From Zelopaecilomyces penicillatus (taxonomy: Eukaryota; Ascomycota; Sordariomycetes; Hypocreales; Pseudodiploosporaceae): a DNA stretch of 64,000 bases. The notes below the pieces were generated by a model that was given only the letters and a program-made list of their open reading frames with translations, did no database searches and was not told the DNA's origin. Made by a program: the position numbers and the translations under genes. The stretch is taken from NCBI GenBank assembly GCA_005765155.1, contig VCCP01000001.1:3968001-4032000 (forward strand), read 5' to 3'. Positions 22,279 to 34,881 of this stretch are shown one piece after another; the stretch's first letter is position 1; each line of letters starts with the position of its first letter.

Positions 22279-25200
22279 TAGGCTCCTATATATTATCTTT
22301 AAATCCAAAACCTTTCTATTTAATAAGGTATTTATTTTATTTATTTTCCTATCTAGTATCTAATATTATCTCTATCTCTTATTCTTTTTTGATTGCTTTT
22401 ATTTATATTATTATATATTCCTTTATATTATTAGATATCTTATTTAGTAAGGAAATATAGAATATAGGATATAACTATATATTCTTTAATAATAAAAGTT
22501 TATAGTTAATATTAGAAATAGCTTTCTTAACTTTAAAAGATCTAAGTTTCTTAAAATCTAATTTATTACTTAATTATATTATTATAATATTTAAGGAATT
22601 TTTGCTTGGTATATAGTATAAAAGATATACTATATCTCCTTCTTTAAAGATTAATCCTTTTAATCTTTATTAATCTATATAATATTTTATTCTATTATAG
22701 ATGATTTGGAGTTATATATAGAGTTCTTTATATAATTATTATTTTTATATAGTATTAAGTATAGCTTTTTCTGATTTTAATCCTTCTTAGTATAATAGAT
22801 AAAATATCTCTAGTATAAATCTATAATTAGTATATATTAATATAAGTTATATTAATTCAGAAATGGATATATTATAGGCTAGTTATATAATTAATAGATA
22901 TTTTATTTAATTATCTTAATAGTAATTAATATAAGCATATAAGTATCCTTTAATAATTTAATTAATCTATTCTATTTATTTATCTATCTATAAATAATAG
23001 ATAATATTAAGTTTATATCTAATCCTAAGATATCCTATTAATCCTTACTAAAACTTAAAGATAAAGGTTATTCCTCTATCAAAGATAATCTCCTCTAATA
23101 AGCTATATAAGCTTACTATCACTCTATTAAAGCTATAGGTAAGATCTTCTACTAAGCTTGCTTTAAGATAGGGTATAAAGTATAAGAACTTTATTAATCT
23201 TTCTATAATAACCTATATCAAGTTATAGGCTACTCTTATAAGGGATTCTACTAATAAAGATAATTTAATAATAAAGTTAAATAATATTAATTCCTATAAT
23301 TATATAGATATTAATAATAGTTATAACTCTCTATATAGTTTATATCTTATTAGCTTAATTTATTTATAAATAATATAATTATTTATAATCTTTTAGATTA
23401 CCTATTATAATCCTTTAAATCTATAGTATCTTTATATTTATTCTATAGTCTTTATAATTCCTTAATAATTATAAATAAAGGATTTATATAGTTCTTATAT
23501 AATGGTTTCCTAGAGTTCTTTAAATATCCAGAGTTTCTTATTATACTTATAATATCTATCTTTCTATTTTATACCTTTAGGTATCTTTACTATATCTTCT
23601 AAAAAGTATATTTATTTAACTTATTTTAAGATAGGATTAGCTAATATAACTCAATATATAGCATTTAGCTTTATTTATAATATATTTGATTTAGATATTT
23701 AGAAGATTTATCCTTTATAATAAGGCTTTCTATTATTATAATCACTTTATCGATTTAAAGCGTCTGCTCTACTATTCTTAGATCCTTTGTAATAGATGAT
23801 TTTATAGTTATAATCCATAAGGGTTTCTATATAGTAGGTTTATTATATATTTAGCTTCTATATAATAGTAAAGTAAGAGATATTTTTATAATCAATAAAA
23901 ACCTTTATTTAATAATTGCTTCCTTATAAATAATATAAGAATTTATTAAAGGCTTTGATAATAGCTATAAATTCCTTATTATAGATTAGATAGTTAAGTT
24001 CTGCTTTATAAAGTTTCTTAAAGTAGAAGGTAATAGATTATAGTTTGCCTTTATTGTTTTATTATCTAATCTATGCTTTGATAGTATAGTTCAAAGCATT
24101 AGTTTCAAGTTCTATAGGTTTATCTGGGTTATATATCGCTAGTATAGGTTCTTTATAGATTTACTTTTTAAGTTGTTTAAATATAGTATCTATATCAGAT
24201 TTCTATAGGAATTTATAATCTTTCTTAATATATTTAATAAGTAATACAGCTATTTTACTATAATTATAAATAAACTTTTGATAATAATTAATAAAGCCTA
24301 AGAACTCTTATATATTTATAATATTTTATAATATTAGCTAATTATATACTATAGTGATTTTCATTGATTCTATTTAAATTTTATTTAATAAGAAGATATA
24401 TCCTAGGAAGATAATTATTTATTTATAAAATTTATATTTTTCTAGTTTAATAAGAAGATTATTATCTTATAATAATTATAATACCTTATAAATATATTCT
24501 CTATATTCTTCTTCTATTTAAGAGAAGATTAAGATATTATTTAAATAGATTACTATAAAGATATCTAAATATTCTTAGAGGATATTATTAATTATATATT
24601 AGAATATTATAAAGGCATTGATTAAGTTAAAAGGTATTATCAGATACTTAAAAAGTTTAAACTTAATTCTAAAAGTGGTTTTCTATTTATTACCTTTCTT
24701 TATTCAAATCAAGTTATATACTCCTTTAAGGTCTAGGGTAATAAACCAGTTCATTCTATATAATCGATTATATAGTTTATTAATTAATAATAAGAGTATT
24801 CAATCCTTAATTATAACTATATTTAATAATTAATAATCTATAATCAATTATAGTTTACTATTCTTTTTTAGTATAAATATAATAGGGTATCTTGCTTTGG
24901 ATATAGATGGTTAAATATACTCTTTTTTAAGCATTTTATTAAGGTACTCTTATAATATTTTAAGTTCCTTAATATTCAATATATAGATCTTAATAAAAGT
25001 AGGCTTCTTTTTATCTATAATCTGAATTTTATAATCCTATTGATTATATAAGGGGAGCTTTATTTTAAACTCTTTATAAAATAGTTTAATATATTTATAA
25101 TATTCTTCTAATATAGGTATAAGTTATTTTTCTATATCTAAGGATGATTTATCCTTAGAGTATTCTTATAGTTACTCTATTATTATCCTAAGGGCAATAA

Positions 25201-28015
25201 TAACCTATCAGGTTTATTATTATTAACTATTATATTATTTTTTAATATGATTTCCTGGTAGGAGGCCCTTCTTGATAGCTATAAAGTATACTTTCTTCGC
25301 TTTGCCTATTATTATTGGATCCTTATAATCTTTTAGGGATAATATAGTATTGCTTTATTATATCTAGCCTATCTTCTAATTAATCTATAGGTTATTATTA
25401 AATAATCAGATATAGCCTAATATAAGTTTATATTCTCTAGTATTTATTATATTAAATATAGTATTGTCTTAGTATTCTTAGACTTTGAATTAGAGATGAT
25501 TAGTCTCTTTATTGATCTATCCTTTATTATAGATAAAGGTATTTCCTTCTAGATTATATAAGGGATATAATTCTTTCTTATTATATTATAATAATTATAT
25601 ATAATTCATAGCTTTTAGTAATATATAATTACCTATTGCTTCGCTATCTATTAGAGTATAAAAATAATATTTTATAATCTATATTTCTATTATTAATTTA
25701 AGCCTATTAATACCTATTGTATAGAGGGTCTTTTATAAGGGGTTATACTATAACCCTCTTATAGGTAACTTTACTTATTTTTTAGGTTTCTGGGATTGTA
25801 TTCTTTATATAGTCTATTATAATTTATTCTGTTTAGTCCTTGGGTGATTATATAATATAGAGTTTAATTAGCTTGATTTCCTTTATAGGTTTAGAAGTTG
25901 AATTCTTATTTATAAAGGTTCTTTATTTTCTTATATATATATTTATTTTCTTTTATATATTATCTATATTAAGATTTATTATAGTTGATTACTATTATAG
26001 CTTTATATTATATCCTCTCTAGAATATTATCTTCTAGTAGTTATCTTTTATACTATTATATTAGCTTCTATTATAAATATATATTATACTTAAGATTAAT
26101 ATAATTATATAAATCCTCTTTTCTATAGTCTATAAGTTATAGTCTATTATATTTTAATTCAAGCTTTTCTTATTTATAGATCTTATAATAGATAGACTTA
26201 TAATCTTTATTTTCAGCTCCTTATCTATATTCTTCTAGGGTCTTAGGGTATAGCTTAAATATACCAATTCCAAAAGATATAAAGTACTTAGCCTTATATT
26301 AGTTAATAAATTGATCTTTTATAAGGATATTCTTAATTTCTTATACTCCTATATAATATAGAAAGAATTTATTCTAGATTTTTATTTTCTAGTATTAAAA
26401 ATAAGAGAAATTAATATATAATATTCAACTGATTTTGCTATAGAAAATATAATTAAAGTCTAGGAATATATAATTATCTTTATATTTACTATAATTAGTT
26501 TTTAATATAAAGGCTCTTCTAAGATAATCATCTAGGATAGGGATACCTAGGCCTTCTTTTAATATCTATTTATAAATATATTTAATGATTATAAATTAAA
26601 GATTGATTCTATCTATATAGCTTGGTATCTATATAAGTTTAATTATTATTTCTCTAAGGTATTTATAGATAGTACTCTTAGGTAATAGATATAGTATAAT
26701 ATAGTATTAAGTTATTCTAAGGGATTCTTTGCTCTTGGATTCTAAAGAGCTAGAGTTCAAGCTATTACTTATTATTTTATCTTTAACTAGAGTGTTTTTA
26801 TTATCTATAATAGGGATTATTTATTGATTTGGAATCTCTTTAAAGTATTCTTCCTTATCTATATTTATATCTAGTTATTAGTCCTATTATATAGTATTAG
26901 ATTAGATTAGTATAGTTTATAGTATTAGTGATTATTAGGGTATAGGGTGTTTATAGTTTCTAGATTATCCTTATCCCTACCCTCTTTATTCTATTATAGC
27001 CAGGGTTTATCCATTTATAATTATAGTATATACACTTTATTATATATTAGGTATTGGTTTCTAAGATTTCTTATCTTTCTTAGATTATTTATATTATTAA
27101 AAGATATATCTATATTTATTATAGTTATAATATTAGACTTTTAATATATCTCTTTTCTAGGTTATATTAAGTTCTATTCTTCTAGGATTCTAGGTATATA
27201 TATAGGTAATAGATTCTTCCCTATATCTGCCTTGATTAGATTAATATTATAATTTTCATCCAAAATCATTTTATCCTAATCCTTTGGTTTTCCTTTATTT
27301 ATATTATATAAACTATCTATTATTAATCTTAATAGCTATTCTAATATACTTAGCTAAGTTTTTAGATCTATCTTCCTTAAAGAGTTTATCCTTAACTTTT
27401 TCTTTAAATCTATTATAGAAGTACTCTATTAATATATTATCTTCCTAGATAATCTATAAGATAATCTATTTAAATTCTAAGGTATAATCCAAGGCTAATC
27501 TATATTAATATAATAGTTTAAGTTTTTTAATTATAGCTCTCTCCTTATCTATTTATCTAAAGACTTCTTTGATTATATCTTTAAAGTTATTATATTTTTG
27601 AAAGATCTTTTTGGTTTTATTATCCTAGTCTTTCTCTTCCTTATTTATATAATCTCTTATAATAGATTTAAACCATTTAAGAGTAGCCCCCTCTATATAT
27701 CCTATAATATATAGGATTTTTATAGATTCCTCCTATAATTAATAGAGATAGAATTAATAATAAGCTTTAAGTTATATTAAAAATATTTAAAGTAATCTAG
27801 AATATCTAATAAAAAATCCTAGCTTATAAGGTTTAATGATTTCATTAAGGTCTTTCTATTTAGCTTATAACTTAGCTTTAAGTTCTATATTCTTCTTATA
27901 TAAAGCCTAAAGCTTAGCAGTAAATAAGATAAGGGTTAATTAAGTGATACCTATAATAATTAATTAAGATAATTAATAATATTACTTAGGGTTATATAAT
28001 AACCCACTAAACAAG

Positions 28016-28026
28016 AGTTATTAATA
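28016..28026 (-). other. putative self-priming site of gypsy 2
   Basis: On minus, TATTAATAACT abuts the 5' LTR and is complementary to the LTR stretch at 28207-28217. Confidence 0.5.
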
Positions 28027-28483
28027 TATAATATTTAATAAATTCCTAAGGGATAAATCTAATAAAGAAGGGTTTATATTAATAGATAAGTCAAAGTATT
28101 CTAAGTAATATATCTATTATATTAATAATAGATATAGAGTATTATAATCAAGGATTAAGTATTAATATAATAAGTGATAGTAAATAATATAATAAAGTTA
28201 AAAGTATATTAATAACTATTTAAATTATATCTAAAGAGTGAAAATTAAGGATATATATATATATTATGGATATAATTTGAGCTATAATCCTTATTACTAG
28301 ATCATACTCAGAATCATAAGCTATCCTATTGGATTATAGTTTTAAGAATAATCCTAAGCCTAGGATTATCTTTAAAATCATAATCCAATTCCATACAGTT
28401 CCAAGCCTCTAGTATATACCTAATAATATTATAAGTTATATAACCAAGGCCTATTATATAACCTTGGCTATTAGGTTATGATA
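28027..28483 (-). repeat. 5' LTR of gypsy element 2
   Basis: 457 bp; the duplicated copy has 458 because of one T indel at about 28268. Confidence 0.85.
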
Positions 28484-30343
28484 TAAACACAGCTTCTTCC
28501 TTCAGCAAAAAGGGAAGCCTATACCTGAATTTATAGGGCCTTCCAACCACTATTATAGCTATTTAATAGCGGTTGAAATCACCTCCAAACCCCTCCCTGG
28601 TATATACGAGGACCTTACTAAGCCCTCTAAACCAGCTAAACAGCTGCTAGAATCAATAAAAAGCCCTGAAATTTCAGGCCTATATATATCAGAAAGCCCT
28701 GATCCAGACTTAGGCCTGCTATAAGACCTATTAGAAGATACTATATCCCTTCTAGAACCCTCTGAAAATACTGTTATAGAGGGAGATACAGGTCTTTCAG
28801 CTAAAACTAGCTACCAAAAACTGCTATAGCTAGCAGGGATTTAGCATATCCGTCTTGGCTATATTAGCCTATAGCTGCTAAAAAAGACCGCTAAAATTCA
28901 GCGGGCTTACCTGATTTTACTGTTGTAAAAGAAGCAAGATTTCTTCTGTTTAGCTTGTATACAGGCTAAATCAGTATGCAGACCCTCTAAAAACCCAATT
29001 CCAGACCCACTGGAAGTACTAGAGGTTATAGAGGGAGATACCTTTCAGATAAAACCGACCCCCCTATAATAAGCTCCCTATAGGGCTTATTCTAGTAGAA
29101 AGAAAATCCCGTTATCGAAAGGTTCTCTTACTATCTAATAAGGAAGATTATACTGTCTTCTCTACTATAAAGGGGTTATTTAGAGGGCTAAAAGCCCACT
29201 ATAAAAAATACCCTTTATAGCTGTATTTTGATAGTAGAAAAGAGGTCTCAGCACTATTAAAAGACTAGCTAGCAGGCAAAGGCATTGGTTTTAGCACATC
29301 TAGCTCCTATATTCATAAGCAAAATAGCCTGCCAGAATGCTCTATAAGGGTTATTCTAGATCAACTACAGGCCACTATAATCTGGGCCCAACTGCCACTT
29401 TTTCTTTAGACCGCTATTTTACCTGCTATAGTTAACCTTATCAACTGTACAGCAGTTATAAACAGGGACCTCAGCCCATTATAGCTCTTCTTATAAGAGC
29501 TAAAACCAGCTCTAGCAGCTAACAAGCCAAATCTAACAGCCTACAGAGCTATTGGAGCCTACTATAAGGTTGTTATCCCTGCTGAGAAGCGCCAACAAGG
29601 TGCTAAACTAAGCCCTAGAACAGAGCCAGCTAGGCTGCTAGCCACACTAGGCAAAAACATCTATTCGATTTATATACCTTCCCACCAGCAGGTAACTAAG
29701 ACCTCTTTTCTTTATATTATAGAAGGAATAGGCCTTATAAGTCAGGGCCTTAAGGGCAATTTTCATAGTCTTCAGAGCTCTTCTAGCTTAGAGGGAGAAT
29801 TAGAAGAGCTTTACACCTCGCCAAAAATCAGCAGATCAACCTACCCTAAAGGATCTGGCCGATTTACAAGCCCTTGATCAAGCCAGAAGACCTATCCAGC
29901 TGCCAGAGCCTATACTACAGACGCTACAAACAGCTGCCACAACCGCTACAACAGCTGCCACAGCCTGTATCACAGCCTGTAACACAATTGCTACAGCCTA
30001 TTGAACAGCCTAAACAGCTGTTAGAAGACTCTGAACCTATGCAGCTAGATCTTGCCTACCCTATAGATATCTGCTATAAGCTAAAGGCAAAATTCACTGC
30101 TAAGGCTTCTTCAGAACCTGCTGGCTGGAAACAAGCCCTAGAAGACCCTGCTAAAAAACAATGGATTAGTGCTATTTATAGCGAATTCCATCAGATTTTA
30201 CAAGCTAAAGTCATGTATTTTATCCCTTTTTCAGTGGTTCCAAAAGACCGAAAAATCCTGAAAAATAGGCTTGTTCTTAAGCTTAAAAAGGATTCACAAA
30301 ATCAGCCCTTAAAATATAAGGCTAGGCTTGTTATAAAGGGTTT
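28484..30343 (+). pseudogene. outer copia fragment: integrase to start of RT, copy 1
   Basis: Integrase and RT N-terminus of the outer copia. RIP stops replace several Q and W codons. An open stretch at 29874-30371 covers the linker and RT start (MQLDLAYPIDICYKLKAKF). Single-base indels break the frame here but not in the duplicate at 42342-44198. It ends at VIKGF, where an LTR is inserted. Confidence 0.85.
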
Positions 30344-30817
30344 TATTGCAATTTACAGTATAAAGTTATAACTAAAGCTAGTAGCGATAGCAGTGGAAGA
30401 AAGGCAGTGAATAGTTATTTAGAGTGAAGTCTGTAGAAAAGAAGAAAGAAGTGATTAAATTACTGATAAAGAAAGAAAGCAGGATTTAACTAGGAATCTA
30501 GCTATCTTATATATCTAAATAATACTAGGATTATTTGAAATTATTTAAGAATTCCAAATAATATTTCTTTAGATTTCTAAGCATTCCAAATAATAAGAAG
30601 GGAGGGGTATAAGGGATAAGCCCTTATTTTACTAGTCTAGCCTGATATAGCAGGTCAGGCTGCACGGGCTTTTTAGGTCTTATAGCAGGTCAGGCTGCTA
30701 CCTTATAGCAGGTCTGGCTGCTGGGGCTATAGCAGGTTTAGCTGCTAAGCTATAGTAGGTCTAGCTACTAATCTTATAACAGGTCAGGCTGTTATATAAA
30801 ACCCGCCTATTTTAACA
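30344..30817 (-). repeat. hybrid copia LTR at the duplication junction
   Basis: 474 bp. The left flank (RT codons, ..aagggttt) equals that of the LTR at 44199, and the right flank (gatctaaag) equals that of the LTR at 16487. Internally, variants up to 30538 match the 44199 LTR (..gttatttagagtgaag, atttgaaatt) and from about 30599 on match the 16487 LTR (gggaggggtataaggg, cctgatat, gctggggc, cccgcc). The switch lies within about 60 bp. One A is missing near 30598. Confidence 0.93.
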
Positions 30818-33800
30818 GATCTAAAGTAATAAACCAGTTCATTCTATATAATCAATTATATAGTTTATTAATTAATAATAAGGGTATTTAATTCTTGATT
30901 ATGACTGTATTCAATAATCAATAATCCATAACTAGTTATAGCTTGCTATTCTTTTTTGATATAAATATAATAGGGTATTCTACTTTAGATATAAATAATT
31001 AGATATATCCCTTTTTAAGTATTTTATTAAGATACTTTTATAATATTTTAAGTTCCTTAGTATTTAATATATAGATCTTAGTAAAAGTAGGCTTCTTTCT
31101 ATCTATAATCTGAATTTTATAATCCTATTAGTTATATAAGGGAAGCTTTATTTTAAGCTCTTTGCAAAACAATTTAATATACTTATAGTATTCTTCTAAT
31201 ATAGGTATAAGTTATTTTTCTATATCTAAGGGTGATTTATCCTTAGAGTATTCTTATAGTTACTCCATTATTATCCTAAGGGTAGTAATAACCTATTGGG
31301 TTTATTATTATCGATTATTATATTGTTTTTGGTATGATTTCCTAGTAGGAGGCCTTTCTTAATAGCTATAAAGTATACTTTCTTTATTTTGCTTATTATT
31401 ATTGGATCTTTATAATTTCTTAGAGATAATATAATATTACTCTATTATATCTAGCCTATCTTTTAATTAATCTATAGGTTATTATTAAATAATCAGAGAT
31501 AGCCTAATATAAGTTTATATTCTCTAGTATCCATTATATTAAATATAATATTATCTTAATATCCTTAGACTTTGAATTAGAGATAATCAGTCTTTTTTAT
31601 TAATCTATCCTCTATTATAGGTTAAAGGTATTTCCTTTTAGGTTATATAAGGGGGTATGATTCTTCCTTATTATATTATAGCAGTTATATATGATTTATA
31701 GCTTTTAGTGATATATAATTACTTATTACTTCATTATCCATTAGAGCATAGAAATAATATCCTATAATCTATATTTCTATTATTAGTTTAAGCCTATTAG
31801 TGCTTATTATATAGAGGGTCTTTTATAGGGGTTATACTATAACCCTCTTATAAGCGATTTTACTTGTTTTTTGAGTTTCTAGGATTGTATTCCTTATATA
31901 GTCTATTATAATTTATTCTATCTAAGCCTTGAGTAATTATATAGTATAGAGTTCGATCAGCTTGACTTCCTTTATAGGTTTAGAAGTTAAATTCTTATTT
32001 ATAGAGGTTCTTTATTTTCTTATATATATGTTTATTTTCTTTTATATATTATCTGTATTAAGGTTTGTTATAATTAATTGCTATTATAGCTTTGTATTAA
32101 ATTCTTCCTAGGATACTATCTTTTAATAGTTATCTTTTATACTATTATATTAGCTTCTATTATAAGTATATATTGTATTTAAGGTTGATACAATTATATA
32201 AGTCCTCCTTTCTATAGTCTATGAGTTATGGTTTGTTATATTCTAATTTAAGCTTTTCCTATTTATAGACCTTATAATAGATAGACTTATAGTCTTTGTT
32301 TTTAGCTCCTTATCTATATTCTTCTAGGGTCTTAGGGTATAATTCAAATATACTAATTCCAAAAGGTATAAAGTACTCAGCCTTATACTAGTTAATAAAT
32401 TGATCTTCTATAAGGATATTCTTGATTTCTTATACTCCTATATAGCATAGAAAGAATTCATTCTGGATTTTTATTTTCTGGTATTAAAAATAGGAGAAAT
32501 CAATATATAATATCCAATTAATTTCATTATAGAAAATATAATTAGAGTCTAAGAGTATATTATTATCTTTATATTTATTATAGTTGGTTTTTAATATAAA
32601 AGCTTTTCTAAGGTAATCTCCTGGGATAGGGATACCTAAGCCTTCTTTTAATATCTATTCATAGATATATTTAATGATTATAAGTTAAAGGTTAACTTTA
32701 TTTATATAGCTTAATACTTATATAAGTTTGATTATTGCTTCCCTAAGGTATTTATAGGCAGTACTCTTAGGTGGTGGATATAGTATAGTATAGTATTAAG
32801 TTATCCTAAGAGGTTCTTTATTCTTGGATTCTAAAGAGCTAGAGTCTAAGCTATTATTTATTATTTTATCTTTAATCAGGGTATTTTTATTATCTATAGT
32901 AAGGATTATTTATTAATCTGGAATCTCTTTGAAGTATTCTTTCTTATCTATATCTATATTTAGTTATTAATCCTATTATATAGTACTGGATTGGGTTAGT
33001 ATAGTTTATAGTATTAGTGATTATTGGGGTATGGGATATTTATAGTTTCTGGGTTGTTCTTGTCCCTATCCTCTTTATCCTATTATAATTAGGGTTTGTC
33101 TGTTTATAGCTATAGTATATATGCTTTATTATATATTGGGTATTAGTTTCTAAGATTTCTTATCTTTTTTGGGTTATTTATATTGCTAGGAGATATATCT
33201 ATATCTATTATAGTTATAATATTAGACTTTTAATATATCTCTTTTCTAGATTATATTAAGTTCTATTCTTCTAGGATTTAAGGTATATTTATAGGTAATA
33301 GGTTCTTCTCTATATCTGTCTTAATTAGATTAGTATTATGGTTTTTGTCTAAAATCATTCTATTCTAATCCTTTGGTTTTCCTTTATTTATATTATATAA
33401 ACTATCTATTATCAATCTTAATAGCTATTCTAATATACTTAACCAAATTTTTAGATCTATCCTCCTTGAAGAGTTTATCCTTGATTTCTTCCTTAAGTCT
33501 ATTATAAAAGTACTTTATTAATATATTATCTTCCTAGGTGATCTATAAGGTGATCTATTTGAATTCTAAGGTATAGTCTAAGGCTGATTTATATTGGTAT
33601 AGTAGTTTAAGTTTTTCGATTATAGCTCTCTCTTTATCTACTTATCCAAAGACTTCTTTGATTATATCTTTAAAGTTATTATATTTTTGAAAGATCTTTT
33701 TGGTTTTATTATTCTAGTCTTTTTCCTCCTTGTTTATATAATCTCTTATAATAGGTTCGAACTATTTAAGGGCAGCCCCCTCTATATATCCTATAGTATA

Positions 33801-34572
33801 TAGGATTTTTATAGATTCCTTTTATAACTGATAGGGGTAGAACTAATGGTAAGCTTTGAGTTGTATTAAGAATATTTAAAGTGATCTAGAATATCTAATA
33901 AAAGATTCTAGCTTATAAGATTTAATGATTTTGCTAAGGTCTTTCTATTTAGCTTATAACTTAATTTTAAGTTCTATATTCTTCTTATATAGAGCCTAAA
34001 GCTTAGTAGTAAGTGAGGTAAGGATTAGTTAAGTAATATCTATAATAATTAATTAAGGCAATTAATAATATTACTTAGGGTTATATAATAACTTATTAAA
34101 TAAGAGTTATTAATATATAATATTTAATGAATTCCTAAGGGATAAATCTAATAAAAAGGGTTTATATTAATAGATAAGTTAGAGTATTCTAAGTAATATA
34201 TCTATTATATTGGTAATAGATATTAAGTATTATAATCAGGGGTTAAGTATTAGTATAGTAAGTAATAGTGAATAATATAATAAAGTTAAAAGTGTATTAA
34301 TAACTATCTAAGCTATATCTAAAGAATAAAAATTAAGGGTATATATATATATTATAGATTATGATTTAAATTATAATCCTTATTACTAGATTATATTTAG
34401 AATTATAAGCTATCCTATTAAATCATAGTTTTAAGAGTAATCCTAAGCCCAGAATCACCTTTAGAATTATAATCTAATTCCATTCAATTCCAAGCCTCTA
34501 ATATATACCTAGTAACATTACAAGTTATATAACCGAGGCCCACTGTATAACCTTGGCTGTTAGGTCATGATA
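30818..34572 (-). mobile_element. gypsy 1 5' half, duplicated copy
   Basis: Copy of 16962-20715: RT start, Gag remnant, primer site 34105-34115 and 5' LTR 34116-34572. The 3' half of the element is absent from this copy, as expected if the duplication break lies in the nested LTR. Confidence 0.88.
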
Positions 34573-34881
34573 TATACTATATTATTAATAATAGAACCCT
34601 CTTTACTAGTTATAGTACCTATAATAAGAAACCAAGGCCTATAGCAACTGATGGCGGTCCAATCTATCCAAAAGGATCTGGAATAGCTGTATTTATAGTG
34701 CTTATAGGGCTTGAACCCAGGACTTATAGCACTCTAGAGCTGAAAAATGCACTATATATCTCTGATATAGATATAAATATAATGAGTGGGATAAAGCATT
34801 ATACTTCTGGCAGTACACTTCTATAAGAGAAGCTATTTATAATAGACCGAACCTGCTATAGACTACTAAACTTTACTAAAC
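34573..34881 (+). pseudogene. outer copia fragment (protease region), duplicated copy
   Basis: Copy of 20716-21024. Confidence 0.85.

Larger units (their letters stand above)
21025..28483 (-). mobile_element. Ty3/gypsy element 2, RIP-decayed
   Basis: 7459 bp on minus with a perfect target duplication taaac (21020-21024 and 28484-28488). LTRs at 21025-21482 and 28027-28483. Same family and order as gypsy 1, but more heavily mutated. The antisense accessory ORF and the 11-nt LTR-adjacent primer site are also present. Small ORFs at 24618-24833 and 26947-27144 are chance openings. Confidence 0.9.
16487..30343. repeat. tandem duplication, copy 1 (about 13.86 kb)
   Basis: Runs from the nested copia 5' LTR through half of gypsy 1, an outer-copia piece, gypsy 2 and the next outer-copia piece. 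It is repeated at 30344-44198 at an offset of 13855-13858 bp. Outside the unequal end LTRs I found no substitution between the copies by reading, only eleven single-base indels in short runs (near 17468, 17747, 17764, 17787, 17968, 28268, 28901, 28938, 29055, 29823 and 29930). Confidence 0.93.

Noticed and set aside
24618..24833. 71-codon ORF, repeated exactly at 38475-38690
   Set aside because: On the strand opposite to gypsy pol, in AT-rich RIPed RT sequence; the exact repeat is due to the tandem duplication, not to selection.
26947..27144. 65-codon ORF, repeated at 40804-41001
   Set aside because: Same reason; hydrophobic AT-driven composition antisense to gypsy gag.
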